From NCBI GenBank assembly GCA_023228995.1, contig JALOAD010000006.1, forward strand, positions 1 to 64,000: a stretch of DNA of 64,000 nucleotides, read 5' to 3'. This DNA comes from Candidatus Muiribacterium halophilum (GTDB taxonomy: Bacteria; Muiribacteriota; Muiribacteriia; Muiribacteriales; Muiribacteriaceae). Position numbers and translations under genes: made by a program. Positions 8,882 to 18,117 of the stretch are shown here, piece after piece; within the stretch, counting starts at the first letter, position 1, and every line of letters begins with the position of its first letter. The notes beneath the pieces are model-generated. The model had not been told where the DNA came from. It searched no databases and saw nothing but the letters and a program-made list of their open reading frames with translations.

Positions 8882-10381
8882 ATGTCAAAAGGTCTTGCTC
8901 TAATAAGTGTATCAGATAAAACCGGTATTTGCGACCTTTGTAGAGATATTCAAAAAATCGGATATAATATTGTCGCAACAAATTCAACATATTTATATTT
9001 AAAAAAAAATAATATTAAAGCAATACAAATATCAGAACTAACAGGATTGCCTGAAATACTTGATGGCAGAGTAAAGACATTACATCCAACAGTTTTTGCT
9101 GGAATACTTTATAATCGTAATAAAACAGAACATAAAAATCAGATAAATAAAGCAGGAATAAATTCAATAGATATAGTTGTATGCAATCTATATCCATTTG
9201 CTGAAATGTCAAAAAAAAATTTAAGCTATGAAGAAATGATTGAATATATAGATATAGGCGGAGTATCTCTAATAAGAGCAGCAGCAAAGGCAAATATTCC
9301 AATACTTACTCATTTTGAACAATATAAAAAATTTAGAAATGTTCTAAAAAAATCAATATTCCAATTAGAATATATCAAAAAATTATCAGCCACAGCTTTT
9401 TATACAACATTTTCTTATGACAGAACAATTCACAACTATTTTGTAGAAAATAAAATTCTTGAAAAAGATTTTACATTTAATAAAAATTTAAGATATGGAG
9501 AAAATCCTCATCAGAAAGCTTCAATTTATAAAGAAAAAAATACAATAAATTCACTTTGTGATTTAGAAATACTTCAAGGAAAAGAATTATCTTATAATAA
9601 TTATTTAGATATAGATGCAGCATTGTCAGCTATAAAAGAATTTAAGCAAAAATGTTGTGTAATTGTAAAACATGGTAATTCATGCGGCTTATGTCAGGGA
9701 AAAGATAGTAATTTAGTTTATCAAAATGCTTTAAAAGGAGATTTATTATCAAGTTTTGGTGGAATATGTGCAGTTAATTTTAATATCGAAGAAGAACTTG
9801 CATTAAAAATGAAAGAGCATTTTTATGAAATAATAATAGCAAGAGATTTTTCAGATAAAGCTAGGATTATTTTGGCAAAAAAGAAAAACTTAAGACTTGT
9901 TATTTATAAAGAATTTGATAAAAAAACAAAAAAATCCTATATATCAATCGAAGGTTCTTTGCTTGTTCAGGATAAAGATAATTGGAATGAAGATTTTGAA
10001 TTAAATATAGTTTCTAAAAAAAAGCCAGATAAAAAAGATATAGAAGAATTATTATTTGCATTTAAAGTAGTAAAAAATATTAAATCAAATGCAATTGCAA
10101 TAACAAAAGACAAAAAACTGCTTGGAATGGGAGCAGGTCAACCAAGTAGAATTGATTCTGTCGAGCTTGCGGTAAAAAAAGCAAAAAATGAAATTAAAGA
10201 AAGCTATTTAGCATCAGATGGATTTTTTCCATTTGCAGACGGAGTTGAAAAAGCATGTAAAGCAGGGATTAAGGCAATTATTCAACCAGGTGGTTCAAAA
10301 GGAGATAAAGAAGTAATAAAAAAAGCAGATGAATTTGGGATTATTATGGTTTTTACAGGAAAAAGACATTTTAAGCATTGA
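8882..10381 (+). CDS. purH: Bifunctional AICAR transformylase/IMP cyclohydrolase
   Basis: Last two steps to IMP. The N-terminal MGS-like cyclohydrolase domain (about 1-190) shows ALISVSDKTG and GRVKTLHPTVFAGILYNR. The C-terminal AICAR formyltransferase domain shows NLRYGENPHQKA and KHGNSCG (usually KHxNPCG, so slightly divergent), and ends with the usual FTGKRHFKH. ATG 8882 follows TGGAGGTG. An in-frame GTG 8876 is inside that site. 499 aa, near normal. It ends the first part of the operon. Confidence 0.95.
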   Translation: MSKGLALISVSDKTGICDLCRDIQKIGYNIVATNSTYLYLKKNNIKAIQISELTGLPEILDGRVKTLHPTVFAGILYNRNKTEHKNQINKAGINSIDIVVCNLYPFAEMSKKNLSYEEMIEYIDIGGVSLIRAAAKANIPILTHFEQYKKFRNVLKKSIFQLEYIKKLSATAFYTTFSYDRTIHNYFVENKILEKDFTFNKNLRYGENPHQKASIYKEKNTINSLCDLEILQGKELSYNNYLDIDAALSAIKEFKQKCCVIVKHGNSCGLCQGKDSNLVYQNALKGDLLSSFGGICAVNFNIEEELALKMKEHFYEIIIARDFSDKARIILAKKKNLRLVIYKEFDKKTKKSYISIEGSLLVQDKDNWNEDFELNIVSKKKPDKKDIEELLFAFKVVKNIKSNAIAITKDKKLLGMGAGQPSRIDSVELAVKKAKNEIKESYLASDGFFPFADGVEKACKAGIKAIIQPGGSKGDKEVIKKADEFGIIMVFTGKRHFKH

Positions 10382-10393
10382 TAAGATAGAAGC

Positions 10394-10418
10394 AATTAGC
10401 GATGCTTCGCATCTAATT
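10394..10418. other. Hairpin between purH and purD
   Basis: AATTA-GC-GATGC, loop TTC, GCATC-TAATT. It has a 2-nt bulge and no T run, so it is not a classical terminator. It could be an mRNA-processing or stabilising hairpin. Confidence 0.45.
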
Positions 10419-10491
10419 AGTGATTTACCAAAATATTGATGCAGCATTTTGATAGTCGTTAATAGATTTATAAGAGTTAAGGAGAGTTTTT

Positions 10492-11742
10492 ATGAAGATT
10501 TTGATATTAGGAAATGATGCACGATCTCATTGCATTGCTTGGAAACTTTATCAATCTGAATTTATTAATGTAATTTATGCATATCCTGGAAATCCTGGGA
10601 TTTTTAAATTATGTCAAAAAACCAGCATAAAATCTGATAATTTTGAAGAAATATGTTTGTTTTGTCAAAAAAAAGGAATTGAATTAGTAATACCAGGACC
10701 TGAAAAATATTTAGTAGATGGAATATATGATTTTTTGAAAAAAAGAAATATTAAAGTTTTTGGACCAAGTTTACAAGCTGCAAAATTAGAAGGGAGTAAA
10801 GATTTCGCAAAACAATTTATGCAAAAATATAATATTCCCAATGCAGAGTTTAAAAAATTCGATAATATTGAAAAACTATATAAATATATAAATAATTTAA
10901 AAAAATTCCCAATTGTAATAAAAGCAGATGGATTAGCTTCAGGAAAAGGAGTTAAAGTATGTCAAAATAAAGAAATAGCATTTGAACATATAAAAAATAT
11001 GACAGATATTAAAGATATTAATGGAAAAACTGAAGTTTTTATAATAGAAGAATTTCTAAGTGGTAAAGAAGCTTCACTTTTATGTTTTACAGATGGAAAA
11101 ACAATAACACCAATGATATATTCAAGAGATCATAAAAAAGCTTTAGATAATGATAAAGGGGATAATACAGGTGGAATGGGAGCGTTTTCCAATCCATATA
11201 TATCAGAAAAAGCAAAGAAATATATAGAACAAAATATTATAAAAAATACAATAAAAGGCATAAAAAATGAAAATTTTGAATATAAAGGAATTATATTTAT
11301 AGGTCTTATGATAAGTAATGATAAAGCACATGTAATTGAATATAATGTCAGATTTGGTGATCCAGAAACACAATCAGTTTTACCATTATTAAAATCTGAT
11401 TTAGGACAGATAATAAGAAATATTTTTAAAAATGAGCTATCTAATACAAATATAGAATGGGAAAATAAACAAAGTGTATGTGTAGTTTGTACAAGCGGAG
11501 GATATCCTGGAAAATATGAAAAAAATATAAAATTAAATATAGGTAAAAATATAAATAGCCTTGTTTTTTATTCACAGATAAAAGAAAAAAACAATGAACT
11601 TTTTACAAATGGTGGAAGAGTTATATCAATAGTTGCAAAAGGCAATACTTTAGAACAAGCAAAAAATAATGTTTATAAAGATATACAAAAAATAAAATTT
11701 AAACAAATGCATTATAGGAAAGACATAGCAGAACAAGCATAA
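10492..11742 (+). CDS. purD: GAR synthetase (phosphoribosylamine-glycine ligase)
   Basis: ATP-grasp enzyme joining phosphoribosylamine and glycine. Seen: N-terminal MKILILGNDARSHCIAWKL, IKADGLASGKGVKV for ATP, DNTGGMGAFSNPYIS and NVRFGDPETQSVLPLL for metal binding. The start is supported by TTAAGGAG just before ATG. 416 aa, normal. A 110-nt gap with a hairpin separates it from purH. purE follows 10 nt after its stop. Confidence 0.95.
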   Translation: MKILILGNDARSHCIAWKLYQSEFINVIYAYPGNPGIFKLCQKTSIKSDNFEEICLFCQKKGIELVIPGPEKYLVDGIYDFLKKRNIKVFGPSLQAAKLEGSKDFAKQFMQKYNIPNAEFKKFDNIEKLYKYINNLKKFPIVIKADGLASGKGVKVCQNKEIAFEHIKNMTDIKDINGKTEVFIIEEFLSGKEASLLCFTDGKTITPMIYSRDHKKALDNDKGDNTGGMGAFSNPYISEKAKKYIEQNIIKNTIKGIKNENFEYKGIIFIGLMISNDKAHVIEYNVRFGDPETQSVLPLLKSDLGQIIRNIFKNELSNTNIEWENKQSVCVVCTSGGYPGKYEKNIKLNIGKNINSLVFYSQIKEKNNELFTNGGRVISIVAKGNTLEQAKNNVYKDIQKIKFKQMHYRKDIAEQA

Positions 11743-11752
11743 TGGAGGGCTT

Positions 11753-12196
11753 ATGATAAAAGTATTAATGGGAAGTGAAAGTGACAGAGAAATAATGCAA
11801 AAAAGTGTGGGAGTTTTTGAAAAATTTAATGTAGAATATGAGTTTATAGTTATATCAGCTCATAGAGATAGTGAAAAATTAAGAAATTATTTAAAGGAAA
11901 ATGAAGATAAAACACAAGTTTTTATAGCAGGAGCAGGACTTTCAGCACATTTACCAGGAGTTATAGCTTCAATGACCTGTAAACCAGTAATAGGAGTTCC
12001 ATTATACTCAAAATATACAGGTGGAGTAGATGCATTATATTCAATAGTACAAATGCCTAAAGGTGTTCCAGTAAGTTGTGTAGGAATTGATAATTCTGTA
12101 AATGCAGCATTACAGGCAATAAAAATAATTGCATTAAGTAATAATAAATTACAACAAAAATATAAAGAATTCATGAAAAATGGATGCAGAGTATAA
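11753..12196 (+). CDS. purE: N5-CAIR mutase (PurE, class I-like)
   Basis: Forms CAIR, the carboxylated purine intermediate. MGSESDREIM, ISAHRD, AGAGLSAHLPGVIAS and SIVQMPKGVPV match class I PurE, the mutase that normally needs PurK to supply N5-CAIR. The class II form (AIR carboxylase) would differ at these motifs. No purK lies in this window. Ribosome site TGGAGGG precedes ATG. 147 aa. It ends the contiguous purine run before the toxin-antitoxin pair. Confidence 0.92.
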   Translation: MIKVLMGSESDREIMQKSVGVFEKFNVEYEFIVISAHRDSEKLRNYLKENEDKTQVFIAGAGLSAHLPGVIASMTCKPVIGVPLYSKYTGGVDALYSIVQMPKGVPVSCVGIDNSVNAALQAIKIIALSNNKLQQKYKEFMKNGCRV

Positions 12197-12358
12197 AAAT
12201 AGTGAAAGTTAAAAATATGTTATAGAGTTTAAGGAGTTGAGGGTTAAAGGAAAAAAGAGTGACAAATTTTTGCTTCTATAAGTTACGTTATTTAATAAGA
12301 GATTTTAACTGAGTTTTTAACACTAACAGTTGGCAAATTTAGGTATTTTTGACGATTG

Positions 12359-12387
12359 TTGATATTAAGATTTTTATGTATTATAAT
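12359..12387 (+). promoter_or_regulatory. Promoter of the AbiE-like pair
   Basis: TTGATA (12359-12364), 17-nt spacer, TATAAT (12382-12387). Start of transcription would be near 12394, about 80 nt before the antitoxin ATG. The module therefore has its own promoter and does not rely on pur read-through. Confidence 0.7.
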
Positions 12388-12472
12388 AAAAAAATAATAA
12401 ATTTAAAAAAACAAACAAATGTCAAAAAAATATTTTAATGCCGGATATTTGATTTAAGGGTGAAGAAAAAGT

Positions 12473-13225
12473 ATGAATAAAAAGGTTCGAATTAATGAGA
12501 TAAAAGAAATTTTTAAAGAAAGAGTTTTTACTAGTCATGAGTTATATAATTTTTATTTACAAAAAGAGCCTAATTTAAAAAAAACAACTTTTAGGTGGCG
12601 AGTTTATTCTTTAAAAAAAAAAGGTGTTATTTATAGTATTAAAAAAGGTGTATATTTAATTGGAAATAAAAAGATTTTTGAACCAGTTATTCCAAAAAAA
12701 TTATTTTTAATATATAAAAAAATAAAAAGTAAATTTCCATATTGTGATATTTGTATATGGAATGTAAATTGGCTTAATGATTTTACAATACATCAACCTA
12801 TATCAAATAATATCATTATCGAAATTGATAAATATGCAGCAGAATCTATTTTTTATTTTCTGCAAACTGAAATGGAAAATTTGTATTTAAATCCAAATAA
12901 TACTGAGATAGAAAAATATATTCAAAACGGGAAACAAAATGTAATTTTAAAAAATATCATTGTTGATTCACCAGTTGAAAAAAAAAGAAATATAATTATT
13001 CCAAAGATTGAAAAGATTATAGTTGATTTATTTGTAGAAAAGGATTTGTTTTCAAGCTATCACGGAGAAGAATTGAAAAATATTTACTATGAAATATTTA
13101 ATAGATATAGTATAAATTTTTCTACACTTAAGCGATACGCAAATAGACGAAATGTTTATCTAAAAATAGAAAAATTTCTTTATGCAGAATTGAGTTTAAA
13201 TATAAATAAATTATTTATAGGATAA
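12473..13225 (+). CDS. AbiEi-like antitoxin (winged helix, DUF6577-like)
   Basis: 250 aa. Residues 1-60 look like a winged helix (TSHELYNFYLQKEPNLKKTT, then KKGVIYSIKKGVYLIG as the wing), the arrangement of AbiEi-type antitoxins that autorepress their operon. The remainder is a mixed alpha/beta regulatory part with no motif I can name. The AbiEii-like nucleotidyltransferase starts 5 nt after its stop, which supports a type IV toxin-antitoxin unit. The exact subfamily is inferred, not proven. Confidence 0.75.
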   Translation: MNKKVRINEIKEIFKERVFTSHELYNFYLQKEPNLKKTTFRWRVYSLKKKGVIYSIKKGVYLIGNKKIFEPVIPKKLFLIYKKIKSKFPYCDICIWNVNWLNDFTIHQPISNNIIIEIDKYAAESIFYFLQTEMENLYLNPNNTEIEKYIQNGKQNVILKNIIVDSPVEKKRNIIIPKIEKIIVDLFVEKDLFSSYHGEELKNIYYEIFNRYSINFSTLKRYANRRNVYLKIEKFLYAELSLNINKLFIG

Positions 13226-13230
13226 TATAT

Positions 13231-14322
13231 ATGATAGATGAAACAACTTTAACTAAAGATTGGATTTTGGCTAAAAGTGATAAATTTAAAATCAAAAAAA
13301 GGAAAGCCGATCCAGAACTTATTGAAAAAGTAACAAAAGCATTGTACTTGTTAGAAAATCTTATAAAAGCAGATTTAAAGTTCATATTCAAAGGTGGAAC
13401 TTCACTTTTGCTTCTCTTAGATGAAATGCATAGATTTTCTATTGACATTGATATTATTATTGAAAGTAAAAAAAAAGAAATAGATCTTAGTCAGATTTTT
13501 TCGACAATAGTAAAAAATAATAGTGTATTTAAATATTTTGAAAAAGATAATCGCAAAGAAACAAATGAGATTCCAAAAGCTCATTACAAGTTTTATTACG
13601 AATCTATAATAGATAAAACAGATAAATATATTTTATTAGATATTCTTTTTGAAAAAAATTCTTATATTAATTTGATATATAAAAATATTGATTGTAGATT
13701 TGTAAATGTCATTGAACCTGAAATCAAAGTATGTATTCCAAGTATAGATTGTATTTTAGGAGATAAACTAACTGCTTATGCACCGAACACAACCGGAATA
13801 CAGTATGGAAAAGGTAAAGAATTAGAAATTATAAAGCAATTGTTTGATATATCTATTTTATTTGATCAGATGGAAAATATTAATATTGTTAGTAAAACAT
13901 TTATAAAAATGGTAAAGCAGGAATTAATATATCGAGGAAAGCATGAAAAAAATTCTTATAAAGATGTATTAGATGACATTTTTGAAACATCTTGGATTTT
14001 AAGTGAGAGAGGAAGAATAGAGAAAGATATTTTTAAGCAATTACAAACTGGAGTCAAGAGAATTAAGAATTATATTTTTTCAAATAATTATATAGTGGAA
14101 TCTGCTGTAAATAGTGCATCTAAAGCTGCATACCTTTCTTTGTTGATAAAATATAGTATAACTGATGTTGAAAAATATGATAAAAGCATTGATTTAAGAA
14201 CTTATGTTATTGACCATGATAAATATAAAAAACTAAAAACAATTTTAAAATTTGATCCAGAAGCTTATTTTTACTGGTTTAAAAGCATTGAAATTTTAAA
14301 AAAACATACAGATTTTAAATAA
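13231..14322 (+). CDS. AbiEii-like nucleotidyltransferase toxin
   Basis: 363 aa. FKGGTSLLLL (GGTS at 55-58) and SIDIDI (D72, D74) are the GS(x)nDxD nucleotidyltransferase motifs of the AbiEii/AbiGii family. A later GDKLTAYAP segment matches the third family motif. Members block growth by modifying tRNA or other targets with nucleotides and contribute to phage resistance. The ribosome site is weak (GGATAATATAT) and the gap to the antitoxin is only 5 nt, so translation is probably coupled. It lies between purE and guaA. Confidence 0.85.
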   Translation: MIDETTLTKDWILAKSDKFKIKKRKADPELIEKVTKALYLLENLIKADLKFIFKGGTSLLLLLDEMHRFSIDIDIIIESKKKEIDLSQIFSTIVKNNSVFKYFEKDNRKETNEIPKAHYKFYYESIIDKTDKYILLDILFEKNSYINLIYKNIDCRFVNVIEPEIKVCIPSIDCILGDKLTAYAPNTTGIQYGKGKELEIIKQLFDISILFDQMENINIVSKTFIKMVKQELIYRGKHEKNSYKDVLDDIFETSWILSERGRIEKDIFKQLQTGVKRIKNYIFSNNYIVESAVNSASKAAYLSLLIKYSITDVEKYDKSIDLRTYVIDHDKYKKLKTILKFDPEAYFYWFKSIEILKKHTDFK

Positions 14323-14358
14323 AGCGAAGCGAGTATTTACTAAATGCTGGGGGAATAT

Positions 14359-15873
14359 ATGAATAATGTTATGACAGTAGATTTTGGTAGTCAGTATTCA
14401 CAACTTATAATAAGAAAACTTAGAGAGTCAGGTTATTACTCAGAACTTGTTCCTTTTGATAAAGCAATGGATTATTTAAAACAAAATAAACCAAAAGCAA
14501 TTATTTTTTCGGGAGGTCCAAATTCAGTATATGAAAAAAATAGCCCATCAATAAGTATGGAAATATTCAAACAAAACATACCAATATTAGGTATATGCTA
14601 TGGTATGCAGTTAATTGCAAAATTACACGGCGGGAAAATTGAAAATTCTGGAAAAAGAGAGTATGGATATGCAGAAGTAAAAAAAGTAAAAGATGATTTA
14701 ATATTTGAAAATATAAATGATTTTTCAATTTGGATGAGTCATGGAGATTCAATTACAAAAATGCCCGAAGGATTTGAACTTATAGCTACAACCGAATATT
14801 GTCCAGGAATTATAAAAAAACAAAATATTTATGGATTACAATTTCATCCAGAAGTACATCATTCCAAAAATGGAACCCAGTTTATAATAAATTTTTTAAA
14901 AAACATAGCAGGATTAACTCCTGATTGGTCAATGGATACATTTTTAGAAAATGAAATAAAAACATTAAAAGAAAAAATAAAAGATAAAAAAGTAATATGT
15001 GCATTATCAGGCGGAGTTGATTCTTCAGTTATGACAGCATTACTTGCAAAAGTAGCAGGAAAACAATTAACAGCAATCTTTGTTGATAATGGATTGTTAA
15101 GAAAAAATGAAAAAGAATTTGTATATAACAATTTCAAAAATTTTGATTTTGAATTAAAAATAATCGATGCACAAGATGAATTTTTAAATGCACTTAAAGG
15201 AATAACAGATCCAGAACAAAAAAGAAAAATAATAGGCAAAGTTTTTATCGATGTATTTGAAAGAGAAGCAAAAGATATAAATGCATACTTTCTTGCTCAA
15301 GGAACATTATATCCAGATGTAATAGAATCAGTTTCGCATAAAGGACCATCACAAATAATAAAATCGCATCATAATGTCGGTGGATTACCAGAAAAAATGA
15401 ATTTGAAAATAATAGAACCATTTAGAACACTTTTTAAAGATGAAGTAAGAATATTAGGAGAAAAACTTGGATTACCAAAGAAATTAATACAAAGACATCC
15501 ATTTCCAGGACCAGGACTCGCAGTAAGAATACTAGGTGATATTGATAGAGAAAAACTCTATATTTTAAAAGAAGCAGATGCAATTATGATAGATGAAATT
15601 GAAAAAGCAGGATATTATAATCAAATATGGCAAGCATTATGCGTTTTAACACCAATCAAAACAGTAGGAGTAATGGGAGATCAAAGAACATATGAAAGAG
15701 TTTTAGCCATAAGAATGGTAGATTCAGTAGATGGAATGACAGCAGATTTCATAAGACTACCATATAATATACTCGCAAAAATATCATCAAGAATAATCGG
15801 TGAAGTCAGAGGAATAAACAGAGTAGTATACGACATAACCTCAAAACCCCCAGCAACAATAGAGTGGGAGTAA
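14359..15873 (+). CDS. guaA: GMP synthase (glutamine-hydrolysing)
   Basis: Converts XMP to GMP using ATP and glutamine. The glutaminase domain has Cys80 in GICYGMQ and the His-Glu of FHPEVHHS. The ATP pyrophosphatase loop is SGGVDSS (about 218-224). The C-terminal dimerisation domain contains [15 protein letters not shown] and ends [13 protein letters not shown] 14359 follows CTGGGGGA. ATG 14344 would overlap that site. 504 aa, normal. No guaB is present in the window. The pathway matches the riboswitch ligand class upstream. Confidence 0.95.
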   Translation: MNNVMTVDFGSQYSQLIIRKLRESGYYSELVPFDKAMDYLKQNKPKAIIFSGGPNSVYEKNSPSISMEIFKQNIPILGICYGMQLIAKLHGGKIENSGKREYGYAEVKKVKDDLIFENINDFSIWMSHGDSITKMPEGFELIATTEYCPGIIKKQNIYGLQFHPEVHHSKNGTQFIINFLKNIAGLTPDWSMDTFLENEIKTLKEKIKDKKVICALSGGVDSSVMTALLAKVAGKQLTAIFVDNGLLRKNEKEFVYNNFKNFDFELKIIDAQDEFLNALKGITDPEQKRKIIGKVFIDVFEREAKDINAYFLAQGTLYPDVIESVSHKGPSQIIKSHHNVGGLPEKMNLKIIEPFRTLFKDEVRILGEKLGLPKKLIQRHPFPGPGLAVRILGDIDREKLYILKEADAIMIDEIEKAGYYNQIWQALCVLTPIKTVGVMGDQRTYERVLAIRMVDSVDGMTADFIRLPYNILAKISSRIIGEVRGINRVVYDITSKPPATIEWE

Positions 15874-15955
15874 AAAATTTTTTTGTTTTTTTCTTAAGAT
15901 TGACATAAGTATTTCCGATATACATGTGGAAGTTAAATTACACGGAGGTGTCCAT

Positions 15956-16066
15956 ATGTTTACAAATCTTGAAAAAATTATTAATGAGATTGAATCTGAA
16001 TTACATGAAATTGAAAAACAGCTTAAAAAGTTAAAAACAGATAGGAAAAAACCATTAGAAAAATAA
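15956..16066 (+). CDS. Short coiled-coil ORF (36 aa) ahead of SDR
   Basis: A strong ribosome site GGAGGTG (15944-15950) precedes this ATG. The peptide begins MFTNLEKIINEIESELHEIE and is a charged amphipathic helix. It overlaps the SDR reading frame by 13 nt. It may be a leader peptide, a small protein, or the N-terminus of the SDR joined by a -1 shift at AGGAAAAAACC (16043-16053). The ribosome site is far better than any in front of the SDR, which argues that this start is used. Confidence 0.6.
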   Translation: MFTNLEKIINEIESELHEIEKQLKKLKTDRKKPLEK

Positions 16067-16719
16067 TCATTCTTGGTCATAAGGGACAAATTGGATCCCA
16101 TCTATTTAATTGTTTTTCGAGAGAGTACAATGTATGCGGATATTCTCTCGAAAATAATTATGATATCTCAGATGAAAATATTCTTGAAAAAATATTTGCA
16201 GATAATAAAGATTGTTATGCTGTAATAAATGCAGCATTATCAAGATCGACTTTAATTCCTATAAATCAAATGAATTCAGAATTTCTTCAAAATTATTTTA
16301 AAAATAATTTAATATCAAATTTTAATATTATTAAATTTTCCCAAAAATATTTAAATAATTTCAGGTTAATATTTTTTTCATCAATTGCATGTTTAGGAAT
16401 GCAAAATAACTCTCATTATAGTGCTGCTAAAGCTGCTCTTGAATCGCTTGTTAAAAGTGCTTCTATAGAATTAAGCAATACTCTTAATAGAGTTTATTGT
16501 ATAAGACTTGGTGCTGTTGAAATAAACAAAGATAAATTCAGTAAAGAGTTAAAAATTCAACATGACAAACTTCAAGAGAATTTATTAAAAAGAACAATTG
16601 GAAATAAAAAAATCTCAAAAGAAGAAATATATGGATTAGTGGATTATTTGTTAAAAAATGAACAGAACTCTCTTCATAGTGAAATAATTCCACTTTCAAG
16701 TGGTTTTGGATTATTTTGA
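16054..16719 (+). CDS. Short-chain dehydrogenase/reductase, unusual start
   Basis: Classical SDR of about 221 aa: NAD(P)-binding [10 protein letters not shown] near the N-terminus (GxxxGxG-like), NAALS, catalytic Ser in FFSSIA and the YxxxK pair in HYSAAKAA. The first ATG in frame (16270) falls inside the Rossmann fold and would remove the cofactor site. The frame opens after TAG at 16042, and the only sensible start is ATT 16054, 7-8 nt after AGGA. Otherwise it is fused by a -1 shift to the 36-codon ORF. Substrate unknown. SDRs of this size occur in surface-sugar and lipid pathways. Confidence 0.75.
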   Translation: MRKIIILGHKGQIGSHLFNCFSREYNVCGYSLENNYDISDENILEKIFADNKDCYAVINAALSRSTLIPINQMNSEFLQNYFKNNLISNFNIIKFSQKYLNNFRLIFFSSIACLGMQNNSHYSAAKAALESLVKSASIELSNTLNRVYCIRLGAVEINKDKFSKELKIQHDKLQENLLKRTIGNKKISKEEIYGLVDYLLKNEQNSLHSEIIPLSSGFGLF

Positions 16720-16911
16720 TCTGTTTTTTACAAAAAACTCAATTGACCTATCAAATGTTGCTTCTTCTTCAATAGTAAAATAACAAGCTGGAAGTTCATT
16801 GTTTTTTCTGTGAGAAGAAATACATTCGCAACAAAGACCCTTTCTTGCACAAGGTTCATAAGTACAATTGCAATTTTTAATGTTAATTTCTTTGTTTTTA
16901 CAACTTTCCAT
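16711..16911 (-). CDS. Cysteine-rich DUF6485-like protein
   Basis: 66 aa with the pattern [22 protein letters not shown] and ELPACYF, matching the small DUF6485-type proteins found in anaerobes. Seven or more cysteines suggest a bound metal, probably zinc. AGGAGA lies 5 nt before its ATG. Its 3' end overlaps the SDR gene's 3' end by 9 nt on the opposite strand. Function unknown. Confidence 0.8.
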   Translation of the reverse strand: MESCKNKEINIKNCNCTYEPCARKGLCCECISSHRKNNELPACYFTIEEEATFDRSIEFFVKNRSK

Positions 16912-16947
16912 ATTTTCTCCTGTATTAGCTTTTAAACTTCAAATTGT

Positions 16948-16975
16948 TTGACATTTATTATAATGTTATTATAAA
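16948..16975 (+). promoter_or_regulatory. Promoter of cheW
   Basis: TTGACA (16948-16953), 16-nt spacer, TATAAA (16970-16975), followed by TGGAGGA and ATG 17011. Confidence 0.7.
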
Positions 16976-17010
16976 CTAGGATAATTGAAATGTAAAATAT
17001 GGAGGATTTT

Positions 17011-17451
17011 ATGGCTGAACTTCAGCTTGTTGGATTTAAGCTTTCACATGAAGAATATGTAGTGGATATAATGAAAGTTAAAGAAATTATAAAGATTTCT
17101 GAAATAACAAAAATACCAGAAGCTAAATCTTTTGTTGAAGGTGTTATAAATCTTAGAGGAAACATTATTCCTGTAATTAATCTTAAAGTTAGACTCGGTC
17201 TTTCTTATGGTGATGAAGAAGGTATTGAAAGAAAGATAATTGTTATAGAACAAAATGGTAAATGGATTGGTATGATTGTTGATATGGTAACTGAAGTTAT
17301 AAGGCTTGATTCAACAAAAATTGACCCGACGCCTGAACTTATAACAAATGTAGATAAAAAAAATATTAGAGGTATAGGGAAATTTTCTGAAGATAGATTG
17401 CTTATTATACTTGATATTGAAAAGATTATAGAAGAAACAGAAACAGCTTAA
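17011..17451 (+). CDS. cheW: Chemotaxis coupling protein CheW
   Basis: 146-aa CheW domain that links receptors to the CheA kinase. Seen: IKISEITKIPEAKSFVEGVI, NLRGNIIPVINL (the most conserved CheW segment), KWIGMIVDMVTEV and LLIILDIEKII. ATG 17011 follows GGAGG. ATG 16999 lies inside that ribosome site. It has a near-consensus promoter and stands alone: no cheA, receptor or response regulator is adjacent, so it serves a system encoded elsewhere. Confidence 0.92.
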   Translation: MAELQLVGFKLSHEEYVVDIMKVKEIIKISEITKIPEAKSFVEGVINLRGNIIPVINLKVRLGLSYGDEEGIERKIIVIEQNGKWIGMIVDMVTEVIRLDSTKIDPTPELITNVDKKNIRGIGKFSEDRLLIILDIEKIIEETETA

Positions 17452-17527
17452 TAATGCAATTAGCGAGGGTTTTGTATATAATTAATGAAAGAGTGAAGTA
17501 CAGAAGTTGTGACAGATGAAGCGTGAC

Positions 17528-17570
17528 ATGTCATTGCATGACATTAGTGACCAAAAAAACAAAGTCACTA
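17528..17570. other. Two adjacent perfect hairpins after cheW
   Basis: ATGTCAT-TGC-ATGACAT (17528-17544) is followed at once by TAGTGAC, a 12-nt A-rich loop and GTCACTA (17545-17570). Both stems are perfect 7-mers. They lie in the gap between convergent cheW and the pilin genes, with no T tract. Confidence 0.6.
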
Positions 17571-17604
17571 TGTTACAGGAGAGTCGAAAACTTTATTTAT
17601 TATT

Positions 17605-17637
17605 GTCATCCCGGTATGATTCTGAGCCGGAATCTTG
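17605..17637 (-). repeat. REP-like palindrome
   Basis: GTCATCCCGG, a loop, GAGCCGGAATCTTG: an inverted-orientation copy of the 94-125 element with one arm mismatch (GGAATC for GGGATC). Located between convergent cheW and the pilX-like gene. Confidence 0.75.
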
Positions 17638-17676
17638 TTTGAAAAAGTCATAAAAAATAAAATTATATCAATTTTC

Positions 17677-18117
17677 TCAATTAACGAATTTGAGTTCCCA
17701 GAGTTTTCTGATTTCTTCTTTGCAAAGATATGAAGTGTTGAGAGTAATTTGTTTTTCAAGTTTAAATATAGCTTTAGCATTTCTTTCGGTTTTAATTCTA
17801 CCAAGTTTAGCATTACAAATAATATTAATAATATTTTTATCTTTATTATCTTGTTCAAATTTAACATTATAAATGCCACGAGCTAATTTTCCATCAATTT
17901 CTTCATTAAAATCAATATCATCAGGTGATTTACCTTTTAAAAAATGAAAAGCATGAGTTATACCAGCTTCTCCAATATAATAAACTTGATTATAATCAAT
18001 ATAAAATTTTCTTTCTTTGTCTGTTTGAGAATTTGAAGTAAGGAGCATTATCCCTAAGGTTGAAAAAACTGCAACCAAAGCTAATACTATTATAATTGTT
18101 GAACCTTTTTTATTCAT
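17677..18117 (-). CDS. PilX-like minor pilin/pilus assembly protein
   Basis: 146 aa. N-terminus KKGSTIIIVLALVAVFSTLG is a class III-like prepilin signal followed by a single hydrophobic helix, as in PilX-type minor pilins that start with a GS/GA(x)L(x)A region. The rest is a soluble domain of unknown fold. It overlaps the upstream prepilin by one base (TAATG), so the two are an operon. No pilus ATPase or secretin lies nearby. Confidence 0.7.
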   Translation of the reverse strand: MNKKGSTIIIVLALVAVFSTLGIMLLTSNSQTDKERKFYIDYNQVYYIGEAGITHAFHFLKGKSPDDIDFNEEIDGKLARGIYNVKFEQDNKDKNIINIICNAKLGRIKTERNAKAIFKLEKQITLNTSYLCKEEIRKLWELKFVN

